From Mycobacterium sp. 1245805.9 (lineage in GTDB: Bacteria > Actinomycetota > Actinomycetes > Mycobacteriales > Mycobacteriaceae), in assembly GCF_001672915.1 (NCBI RefSeq), contig NZ_LZKR01000194.1, positions 1 through 36,931 of the forward strand: a DNA stretch of 36,931 nucleotides, written 5' to 3'. The notes below the pieces were generated by a model. The model made no database searches, was not told the DNA's origin, and saw only the letters and a program-made list of their open reading frames with translations. This document shows, one piece after another, positions 30,361 through 36,931 of the stretch; the first letter of the stretch is position 1; every line of letters begins with the position of its first letter. A program made the position numbers and the translations under genes.

Positions 30361-33123
30361 TCACATCCCGAGCTCGTCTATGCGGCGCATCAATTCGCCG
30401 CGGGTCCGCACGCCGAGCTTCCGGTATATCCGGGTGAGATTGACCTCCACGGTCTTTGGGCTGATGAACAGCGCGGCGGCCACATCACGGTTGCTCATCC
30501 CCGACGCCGCGAATTCTGCCACCCGACTTTCGCCGGCGGTCAACAGCTTGGCCCGGCCCGCGCCACCGTCGGTCCGCGCAAGTTCGGTGCGGGCGCGCGC
30601 GGCCCACAGCGGCGTGTTGAGCGTCTCGAATGTGCCCAGCGCCTCCCGCGACACGATCGAGGCAGCGTTTCTTTGGCGTTGACGCCTGTATAGCTGGCCC
30701 AACAGCAATTGGGTACGGGCGCGCTCGAAAGGCATCGGCAGCCGGTGATGCTCTGCCATCGCCTGTTGCGCAACAACAGTCGCGGCGCGCACGTCGCCGT
30801 CGGCGGCAAGCAGCATGGCGCGACACCGACCACCCACCGCCAGCATCCATGGACGGTCCAACCGACGGCCGTTATCCTCCAGCAGGTCCACCAGCCCCTC
30901 CGCGTCGGTGAGCCGACCCAACTGAATCAAGGCCTCTGCCGCGTCCGGCACACACCCTGCCACGAATATCTCCGTCGCCGTGGGCTCCGCCCTAATCTGG
31001 TCGAGGACGGGTTCAAATTCACCCAGTGCGCCGCGGTAGTTTCCCAGTGAAACCTCGAGGAACCCACCAGCCGCGATAGTCCAGGCCTTCAAGAGCTGAG
31101 ACCCGCTACGCGAGATGGGACCGATCGCCTCACGGAAGTCGCGGCGCACGTCGTCCGCGCGGCCGGCATAGGCTGCAACCAGGGCCCGAATGGTGAGTGC
31201 CGCGCCCAGCGGCAGCGGACCCTTCAATAGCCTTGCCCGCTCCACGGTGTCCTCGGCGATCAACGACGCCTGGACAAAATCGCCGCGCCAGATCTCGTTC
31301 AGGACTCCGTGGTACGAGACGAAGACCAGCTCACTCTCTTCGCCGCGCTCAATGCAGCTCTGCCTGATCGCAAGAAATTGTTCGTGAGCCGCATCGAGTT
31401 CTCCCGTCCACGCCAACGCCATGGCGTTATGCACCGTCGGGCGGAACATCACCGACACCGACGTGCGGTGTTCTTCAAACTCCAATGCCCGACCGAGCTT
31501 TCGGTCGTCCAAGCCGTCACCGACCAATACATGCACCACGACCCACGTACCCAATGCCTGGGCGAGCAATTGTGGTCGCCCAAGTCGCTCCGCATCGGCT
31601 ACGGCGGCGTCGATGCTCTGCGCTGAAGCGGCGAACCGGCCGATGTGGACCTGGATCCAAGCCAGAGAAACCAAAATCTGCACCCGCAATTCCACGTCGT
31701 CGCCGGCGTCGCGCAGGGCGCGCTCGAGATAGTCAGCGCCCTGTGGGGGGTTGTCCTCAAGCTGATGCATTACGGCGAGCAGGTTCAGCGCCTGGGCGCG
31801 CAGCCGTGCGGGCGCTGGCCCGGCGAGGACCTCATCGAGGACATCCGCGGCTCGGGCGCCGTCGCCGCTGTTGAACAAGAAGCCGCCCAACATGATTCGC
31901 CGTTGCGCTGTGTCGCCGCCGAGCCCGATGGCCAGTTCCAGAAGCTCCGCCGCCGCGGACGGGGCACCCCGAACCATCGCCATCCCCGCCGCCGCATCCA
32001 GAGATTGCAGTACTTCGCCATCCGCGTCGGTCACACCCAGCGCCAAGTGTCGCGCTTTGAGCTCGGGCTGATCAACCAGATCAGCCAGCCGGCGGTGCAT
32101 CCAGCGTCGCTTCGCGGTCGTGGCATCGGTATACACGCCGGCCGCCAGCAACGGGTGCGTAAATCCCAGCCGGTTGCCCGCGATAGTGACCACACCGTTG
32201 TTCTCCGCATCGGCGAGAGCCTCCACAACACGCTCGACATCCACACCGGTAGCACGCGCGACGAGTTCGACGGTGGGCGTAGCCAAACACGCCGCGGCAA
32301 GCAACATGTCGCGGGGCTGCGGCGCCAGATCACCCACCCGAGCATGCACCAGCCCGGCCAGTGTGTTGGGCAACCCCACATCAACACTCGCCGCCCGACC
32401 GTCGAGCGCTCGCGCCAACTCGATGGCATACAACGGATTTCCGCCGGATATCTCGTGGATCCGCATCATCACGGGCCGTGAAAGCGAGCGCTTCAACCGG
32501 TCCGAAATCACAGTGTGCAGAGCGCCAACGCTCAAAGGTCCGATGGTGATCCGGCGGAAGCGGTCGGGTGCGCCCAACCGCAACAACTCCACTGCGCGCA
32601 GGCTTTCGGGATCATCGCGGACGGCAACCAAAATGCCCACCGAACCCACGATGCGACGGATGGCGAACGCCACAACTTGGCCGCTGGACGCGTCGAGCCA
32701 CTGCAGATCGTCGATCGCCAACAGCACCGGTGTGTCCTCGGCCAATACCTCCAGCACCGAAAGAAACGCTGCGCACACCGCCCGCAGATCAGTCGGCGTG
32801 TTATCGGGCTCGGTCAGCAACAGAATGCGGTCCATGGCAACCCGCTGCGGAGCCGGGAGTTCCGTCAATGCAGCCGCATCGACCGCTGACAGCAGGTCGG
32901 CCAGGCCGGTGTACGCAAGCACCGATTCGGCCGCCGACGGTCGGGCCGAAAGCACCCGAAATCCCCGCTCGCGCGCCTGCTCGAGGGCAGACAGCCAGAG
33001 CGTGGTCTTTCCGATGCCCGGCTCGCCTTCGACCACCAACGCCGACGGCTCGCCGAGCACGGCATCGAGGAAGTCGACAACCTCCTCGGCTTCGGTCGAG
33101 CGGCCAACAACATTGATAGGCAA
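30361..33123 (-). CDS. Large ATP-binding LuxR-family (LAL) transcriptional regulator
   Basis: This regulator of about 920 residues has an N-terminal AAA/STAND ATPase with Walker A GEPGIGKTT (about 33-41) and Walker B LLAIDD (about 134-139, followed by LQWLD), a long TPR-like helical middle, and a C-terminal LuxR-type helix-turn-helix (AEFAASGMSNRDVAAALFISPKTVEVNLTRIYRKLGV). LAL proteins are MalT-like activators. TTG 33121-33123 is chosen because AAGGA lies six bases upstream; TTG 33127-33129 abuts that site. It is convergent with the actP operon and 170 bases from the next small gene. It is the only clear regulator in the window, but this type does not usually bind short TetR-like palindromes. 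Confidence 0.93.
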   Translation of the reverse strand: MPINVVGRSTEAEEVVDFLDAVLGEPSALVVEGEPGIGKTTLWLSALEQARERGFRVLSARPSAAESVLAYTGLADLLSAVDAAALTELPAPQRVAMDRILLLTEPDNTPTDLRAVCAAFLSVLEVLAEDTPVLLAIDDLQWLDASSGQVVAFAIRRIVGSVGILVAVRDDPESLRAVELLRLGAPDRFRRITIGPLSVGALHTVISDRLKRSLSRPVMMRIHEISGGNPLYAIELARALDGRAASVDVGLPNTLAGLVHARVGDLAPQPRDMLLAAACLATPTVELVARATGVDVERVVEALADAENNGVVTIAGNRLGFTHPLLAAGVYTDATTAKRRWMHRRLADLVDQPELKARHLALGVTDADGEVLQSLDAAAGMAMVRGAPSAAAELLELAIGLGGDTAQRRIMLGGFLFNSGDGARAADVLDEVLAGPAPARLRAQALNLLAVMHQLEDNPPQGADYLERALRDAGDDVELRVQILVSLAWIQVHIGRFAASAQSIDAAVADAERLGRPQLLAQALGTWVVVHVLVGDGLDDRKLGRALEFEEHRTSVSVMFRPTVHNAMALAWTGELDAAHEQFLAIRQSCIERGEESELVFVSYHGVLNEIWRGDFVQASLIAEDTVERARLLKGPLPLGAALTIRALVAAYAGRADDVRRDFREAIGPISRSGSQLLKAWTIAAGGFLEVSLGNYRGALGEFEPVLDQIRAEPTATEIFVAGCVPDAAEALIQLGRLTDAEGLVDLLEDNGRRLDRPWMLAVGGRCRAMLLAADGDVRAATVVAQQAMAEHHRLPMPFERARTQLLLGQLYRRQRQRNAASIVSREALGTFETLNTPLWAARARTELARTDGGAGRAKLLTAGESRVAEFAASGMSNRDVAAALFISPKTVEVNLTRIYRKLGVRTRGELMRRIDELGM

Positions 33124-33129
33124 GGTCAA

Positions 33130-33299
33130 TCCTTAGCAGCGCGCCCATAAGCTGCCCGGCGGGACCTGCGCAGGCCGCCCGCTGTCCGCCACCCTCGGAC
33201 GAGGGAGGACATTGACGATTCCCGCATTCGCTAAGGCGGTTTCCAGCAAATAGCAAGCCTAAAGGCCGACAACCGGCCCCCGCAACGAAAAAAACGGGG
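33130..33299. other. Noncoding gap upstream of the LAL regulator
   Basis: These 170 bases separate the LAL start from the end of the small gene at 33300. They should contain the LAL promoter. I see no convincing operator, a short A-rich run near 33290, and no RNA gene. Confidence 0.4.
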
Positions 33300-33596
33300 T
33301 TAGCCGTCGGGCGTACGCAGCCATCCGAAGGCTGGGCTGACCCGATCGGGTGGCGCACCTGCGTCGGCGCATAGTTGCGTGACCGTGTCTGCCGATTCGG
33401 CCGCGAAGACGCCGAAGGCGTAGTCGTCGTCCGGTATGGCCAACGCCGCGAGCAGCCGAATCCGGGCACCGCGGGCCGAGAGGGTTGCCGCGCCGTCGTT
33501 CAGGCGCCCGGCCGTCTCGCCGACGGGACCTGCGCCGGCCGTAGGCCCGTACCACTCGACGAGGAATCGCCCCAGGTCCGACTCACCGCTTCCCAT
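33300..33596 (-). CDS. Small ferredoxin-like-fold protein, possibly DUF4242/SCO4226-like
   Basis: The 98-residue product begins MGSGESDLGRFLVEWYGP and continues with ARIRLLAALAIPDDDYAFGVFAAESADTVTQLCADAGAPPDRV. The pattern of an N-terminal FLVE strand, IPDDDYAFGVFAAES and a C-terminal helix recalls DUF4242-type (nickel-binding SCO4226-like) proteins. The resemblance is moderate. ATG 33594-33596 is the family-like start; ATG 33630-33632 with AGGG upstream is an alternative. It follows the second acyl-CoA operon on the same strand, 88 bases after the FadE stop. Function is unknown. Confidence 0.6.
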   Translation of the reverse strand: MGSGESDLGRFLVEWYGPTAGAGPVGETAGRLNDGAATLSARGARIRLLAALAIPDDDYAFGVFAAESADTVTQLCADAGAPPDRVSPAFGWLRTPDG

Positions 33597-33683
33597 CGGC
33601 CGCACATTACGGCTCCGCACCACCGTTGGCATCAGGGCTATCCCTACATTTTTGGGGCGTGAACCCTCACGGCCCTCGGGCAA

Positions 33684-34877
33684 TCAGGACGTTTTCTTGA
33701 CCGGCGGTGAGTAGTTCGGCTTGCCCAGCCCGAGCGTGTACTGGCCGATCATGTTCCGGAACACCTCGAGCGTGCCGCCGTAGATGCCCACCAGCGGGGC
33801 GAACCGGAAGGCGTACTCGGCGGTGCCATCGTCGGCGGCGCCGTCGGTGCCATACGGCAGCGTCGACGCGGCCCCGAGGATGTCCATCAGATCCGGGGAG
33901 ATGTCGCGCATGGTTTGGGCGATGGCGACCCGGCCGTAGATGCTCGGCGACGACAGCGCGACCTCCAACCGGGCCGCGCTGCGGCCCAGCCGGTACGCGA
34001 CCGACTTGTCGTCGATCAGCCGGCGCCCGTCCGGGCCCGGCCGGGTCACGCGCGCGGCGGCATTGTCGACCGCCTCGGCCAGGGATCCGGCCTGGTGCAT
34101 CATGATCGAGGTGTCCTGCAGCCCATCGGGCGCCGCCGCGACGGCACCGTGCTCGACGTTGAGGGGCTCGCGCAGCACGGTCCACCCCGCGTTCACGTCG
34201 CCCAGCCGATACTTGTCATCGACGCGAACATCGCTGTAGTAGACGATGTTGGTCCGGTCACCGTCCACGGTGCGAAGGCCCTGGATTTCGATGCCCGGCG
34301 AATCCAGCGGAACCAGAAACATGGTGAGGCTCTTGTGTTTCGGCGCGTCGGGGGCGGTGTTGGTGATCAGGAACACGTACTGGCAGTTGTGCGCGCCGGT
34401 GGTGAACATCTTGGAGCCGTTGATAATCCACGCGTCTCCGTCGCGAATGGCGCGGGTCTTGCAGGTGGCGACGTCCGAGCCCCCCTCGGGCTCGGTGTAG
34501 CCCAGGCAGAGTCGGACCTCGCCGCTGAACACCTTGGGCAGCACCTCGTCACGCACCTCCGGTGTTCCGAACTTCGCCACCGAACGCGCCACCATCGCGG
34601 TGGTCCCCCACGTCACCCAGGGCACGTGGGCCCGCCGCTTCTCCTGCTCCCAGATGCGGCGCCGGACCCGGCTGAACCCGCCCTCGGATTCCGACTTCCA
34701 CTCGGCCGCCAAATAGCCTGCGGCGCCTAACTTCAGGTGCAGGCCCTCGTCGAAGTTGTCGCCCGTTTCGCGGTCGCGGCGCCGGACCTCCTCGGTCATG
34801 TGGGTGCTCAGGAAGTTTCGCGTCTCCTCGAGGAAGGCACGGTCTTCCGGCGACAGCTCGACTCGGGAGAAGTCCAT
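33684..34877 (-). CDS. Acyl-CoA dehydrogenase (FadE) subunit
   Basis: This 397-residue acyl-CoA dehydrogenase has the FAD/substrate motif GYTEPEGGSD (126-135), IINGSKMFTTGA, and a C-terminal GIYGGTLEVFRNMIGQYTLG. The YEG position that supplies the catalytic Glu in MCAD-type enzymes is YGG here. With a second fadE directly beside it, it resembles the alpha2-beta2 heterotetrameric FadEs of mycobacterial steroid side-chain catabolism, where two adjacent genes encode one enzyme. ATG 34875-34877 has AGGAG. It is the fourth gene of the leftward operon, 17 bases after the other FadE. Confidence 0.92.
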   Translation of the reverse strand: MDFSRVELSPEDRAFLEETRNFLSTHMTEEVRRRDRETGDNFDEGLHLKLGAAGYLAAEWKSESEGGFSRVRRRIWEQEKRRAHVPWVTWGTTAMVARSVAKFGTPEVRDEVLPKVFSGEVRLCLGYTEPEGGSDVATCKTRAIRDGDAWIINGSKMFTTGAHNCQYVFLITNTAPDAPKHKSLTMFLVPLDSPGIEIQGLRTVDGDRTNIVYYSDVRVDDKYRLGDVNAGWTVLREPLNVEHGAVAAAPDGLQDTSIMMHQAGSLAEAVDNAAARVTRPGPDGRRLIDDKSVAYRLGRSAARLEVALSSPSIYGRVAIAQTMRDISPDLMDILGAASTLPYGTDGAADDGTAEYAFRFAPLVGIYGGTLEVFRNMIGQYTLGLGKPNYSPPVKKTS

Positions 34878-34894
34878 TGTTTTTCGCTCCTGTC

Positions 34895-35953
34895 CTAAGC
34901 GGGCTGGGGTGTGCTCTCGCGGGCCGCGACGATCTCGGCAACGCGCAGGGCGGTGGCGCCGGGATCGCCGCTGGCCAGCGGCCATCCCCTGGCGCGCACC
35001 AGATACGCCGTGGCCGCAGCTTCGGAGGAAACCCCAAGGCCGCCTTGGATGTGCACCGCCATCGTCGCCGCCTTAGATGCCTCCTCGGCCATGAAGACGA
35101 AGGCCGACGGCGCCAGGTCGGGCCGCTCGTCGGGTTCATTGTCCAGGAACCAGGCGGCGCGGCGGGCGAGGTTGCGGCCGCCCTGAACGGTGATGGCCAT
35201 GTTCGCGAGCGGATGCGAGATGGCCTGCAGCGTCGAGATCGGCACGCCCAGCGTGTAGCGCGTCTTGGCGAACTCGGCGGCGATGGTCATCGTCTCCTCT
35301 ACCAGGCCCACCAAGGCCGCCGCGGTCAGCAGTCGCCATTCGTCCAGGGCGCGTTGGTAACTCGCCACCGCGTCGGGTCCCTCGCCGATGACCGTGCGGG
35401 TATCCGCGGCGGCCGGGTCCACCCAGGCCATCGGCAGCCGGCCGATGTTGTCGACCTTGGCCGGGCGGGTGCCGAAAGTCAGCCGCACCACCTGGTCGCC
35501 CTCCCGGACGACGATGTGGTCGGCGATCGAGCCCGCCGGAATCAGCCGGGCGCCCGGCGGGCCGTCGAGGCGGGCGTCGAGGCCCGCGAGCCGTTCACCG
35601 TTGGCCACCCCGGCGGTGTCGGAGTTCAGCGCGCCCAGCCGCCCGAGGAGCCGCGCCGCGCATACGTGGTCGATCCACGGGACCGGCGCCAGCGAGCGGC
35701 CGATCTCCTCGGCGACCAGGGTGAGATCGACCAGCGTCGCACCGTCGCCGCCACAGGACTCCGGTAGTGCCATCGTGGTCGCGCCCATGGCGCACAGCCG
35801 TTCCCAGAGGTTCTTGTCGAACCCGGATGGTTCCGCGGCGCGCACCGTTTCGATGGAGCACTGGGTCTTGAAGAACTGCTTGTACGCATTCTGCAGGGCC
35901 ACGTGGTCCTCGGACAGGCTGTAGTCGAGTCTGCGCAGTTCGAAGCGGTCCAT
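34895..35953 (-). CDS. Acyl-CoA dehydrogenase (FadE) partner subunit
   Basis: This 352-residue protein is shorter than classic acyl-CoA dehydrogenases. It has the N-terminal ALPESCGGDGATLVDLTLVAEEIGRSLAPVPW pattern and the C-terminal segment VHIQGGLGVSSEAAATAYLVRARGW. The canonical catalytic Glu cannot be located. It is paired with the adjacent 397-residue FadE, so the two likely form a heteromeric dehydrogenase for a bulky acyl-CoA. ATG 35951-35953 lies two bases after the upstream amidohydrolase stop (TGATCATG). The substrate is unknown. Confidence 0.9.
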   Translation of the reverse strand: MDRFELRRLDYSLSEDHVALQNAYKQFFKTQCSIETVRAAEPSGFDKNLWERLCAMGATTMALPESCGGDGATLVDLTLVAEEIGRSLAPVPWIDHVCAARLLGRLGALNSDTAGVANGERLAGLDARLDGPPGARLIPAGSIADHIVVREGDQVVRLTFGTRPAKVDNIGRLPMAWVDPAAADTRTVIGEGPDAVASYQRALDEWRLLTAAALVGLVEETMTIAAEFAKTRYTLGVPISTLQAISHPLANMAITVQGGRNLARRAAWFLDNEPDERPDLAPSAFVFMAEEASKAATMAVHIQGGLGVSSEAAATAYLVRARGWPLASGDPGATALRVAEIVAARESTPQPA

Positions 35954-35955
35954 GA

Positions 35956-36786
35956 TCAACGTTCCTTCCCGAAGAAAAACTCCTGCGCGTTGTTGTAGAG
36001 GTAGTTGTCGAGCACCTCGGGGGGCAGGTCCAGCGCGCGGGCTTCCGGTATGACGCGGCGCATGCGCAGCACCGGCCAGTCCGACGCGTAGATCACCTTG
36101 TTCGGGCCGCGCGTCCGCATGTAGTGCAGCAGGGATTCCGGTAGCCGCTTGGGCGACCACGCCGACGTCATCAGGCGCAGGTTGGCGTACTTGAGCAGCA
36201 ACCGGATCGCGACGTCCCACCACGGGTCGGCGCCGTGGATCATGCACAGCTTCAGCTCGGGAAAACGCACGCACACCCGGTCCAGGTGCATGGGGTGCTG
36301 CACCTCTCCGGGAATCGGCGGGCCCGGGATGCCGGTGTTGATGCACAGCGGGAGTTCCAGCTCCGCGCATTTGGCGTAGAGCGGATAGTAGACGGCGTCG
36401 CTGGGCGGGTACTGTCCGTCGCCCCAAAAGCTGGGCCCCACAACCGCATACGCCACCGGCAGGTCGCTCACGACGGCAGTCAATTCGCGCAGCGACCGGA
36501 CCGGTCGCAACAGGTTGACCCCGCCCATCGCCAGGGCGAACCGGTCCGGCTTGGCTTCGATGAACTTGCGCGCGGTGGTGGACGGACTGGCCAGCGAGTC
36601 CATCAGGATCGCCCGCGCCACGCCGTGGGAGTCCATCTCGTCGAGCAGCTCGGACAGGTCGACGGGCGCGAACATCGATTCCGGGCCCTTGAAGTAATCG
36701 TCCCGGACCTTGAGCATCCAGGTGGGCTGGGAGTCGGCCTCGCCGAAGTGCACGTTGACGAGGCAGTCAATCGCTTTGGTGTTCAT
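35956..36786 (-). CDS. Amidohydrolase family protein (ACMSD-like)
   Basis: This 276-residue amidohydrolase_2 family protein has IDCLVNVHFG at the start (Asp, then His), CMIHGADPWW in the middle, and YASDWPVL with the conserved Asp near the end. The usual central H-x-G strand reads PLCINTGIPG, with Asn for His. It is related to, but shorter than, the amidohydrolases at 856 and 2004. ATG 36784-36786 overlaps the FadD stop as ATGA, so it is coupled to acyl-CoA activation. Decarboxylation or hydrolysis of a ring-cleaved CoA-linked intermediate is plausible. Confidence 0.87.
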   Translation of the reverse strand: MNTKAIDCLVNVHFGEADSQPTWMLKVRDDYFKGPESMFAPVDLSELLDEMDSHGVARAILMDSLASPSTTARKFIEAKPDRFALAMGGVNLLRPVRSLRELTAVVSDLPVAYAVVGPSFWGDGQYPPSDAVYYPLYAKCAELELPLCINTGIPGPPIPGEVQHPMHLDRVCVRFPELKLCMIHGADPWWDVAIRLLLKYANLRLMTSAWSPKRLPESLLHYMRTRGPNKVIYASDWPVLRMRRVIPEARALDLPPEVLDNYLYNNAQEFFFGKER

Positions 36787-36931
36787 GACACCTTCTCTTC
36801 GGCTTGCTCTCGGGCCCACCGGTAGTTGGGCTTGCCGTTGCCCAGGCGCTGAATCTGCTCGACGAAGATGAACGCCTTGGGCGCCTTGAAGTGCGCCAGC
36901 TGCGCGGTGCAGAAGGTATACAGTTCGGCGG
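36783..36931 (-). CDS. Acyl-CoA synthetase (FadD), C-terminal end only
   Basis: The last 48 codons of an ANL-family ligase are visible; the rest lies beyond the right edge. It ends with FKAPKAFIFVEQIQRLGNGKPNYRWAREQAEEKVS: the GK-P-N-Y-R-W motif contains the C-terminal catalytic Lys. It resembles the tail of the FadD at 19468 (SGKADYRWAREQAENG), so the two are paralogous. It appears to lead, or sit near the head of, the leftward amidohydrolase-FadE-FadE operon; its stop overlaps the amidohydrolase ATG. Confidence 0.9.
   Translation of the reverse strand, partial: AELYTFCTAQLAHFKAPKAFIFVEQIQRLGNGKPNYRWAREQAEEKVS

Noticed and set aside
1..36931. Mobile elements, CRISPR arrays, tRNA or rRNA genes
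   Set aside because: No transposase, integrase, direct-repeat array or RNA-gene pattern was seen on reading both strands.

Overview
The window is high-GC, densely packed actinobacterial DNA with frequent GTG/TTG starts and ATGA, GTGA and TGATG gene overlaps. The gene families point to Mycobacterium, most likely a nontuberculous species: several P450s, FadD and FadE enzymes, F420-dependent LLM and Ddn-like proteins, an Rv1738-type dormancy protein with a DosR-like box, and a mycofactocin-type alcohol dehydrogenase. The species cannot be fixed by reading. I see no rRNA, tRNA, CRISPR array, insertion sequence or phage gene.

From about 1 to 26.6 kb the window looks like one catabolic gene cluster arranged as four pairs of divergent transcription units. 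(i) Leftward 3397->1: Rieske ferredoxin, two amidohydrolases, a SnoaL-like protein and an alpha/beta hydrolase; rightward 3543->5923: a P450 and an NDMA-dependent alcohol dehydrogenase. (ii) Leftward 12353->9253: LLM oxidoreductase, P450 and SDR; rightward 12494->13990: an acyl-CoA carboxylase beta-type protein. (iii) Leftward 17078->14065: SnoaL-like, alpha/beta hydrolase, SnoaL-like, LLM oxidoreductase; rightward 17162->21117: KshA-like Rieske oxygenase, isochorismatase-fold protein, thioesterase, FadD. (iv) Leftward 21951->21121: SMP-30 protein; rightward 22196->26618: P450, CoA-transferase, thioesterase, thiolase-like protein. Each of the four divergent gaps carries a copy of the same 19-bp inverted-repeat motif, best copy TACTGTAATAATTACAGTA at 22127-22145. 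This suggests a single regulator, not encoded in the window, controls all eight units. That regulon is the main discovery candidate.

Together the genes could oxygenate a hydrophobic, possibly cyclic or terpenoid/steroid-like substrate (three P450s and a Rieske oxygenase), oxidise the alcohol (mycofactocin-type ADH, SDRs, F420 enzymes), activate the acid to a CoA ester (FadD, CoA-transferase), and shorten it (FadE pair, thiolase-like protein, amidohydrolases, thioesterases). The substrate is unknown. Several members lack standard catalytic residues: the second amidohydrolase, the isochorismatase-fold protein, the thiolase-like protein and the SMP-30 protein.

Between 5.9 and 9.1 kb lie unrelated small units: a membrane protein, a Ddn-like protein, an SDR with a VOC protein, a YceI protein and the Rv1738-like protein. 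From 26.6 to 33.1 kb are a methyltransferase facing a frameshifted NAD(P)-binding gene, a DUF485-ActP type acetate symporter operon, and a large LuxR-family ATPase regulator. From 33.3 kb to the right edge a second leftward acyl-CoA catabolic operon holds a FadD (cut by the edge), an amidohydrolase and two adjacent FadEs, followed by a small protein. A 25-codon remnant of another fadE survives just upstream of the SMP-30 gene.
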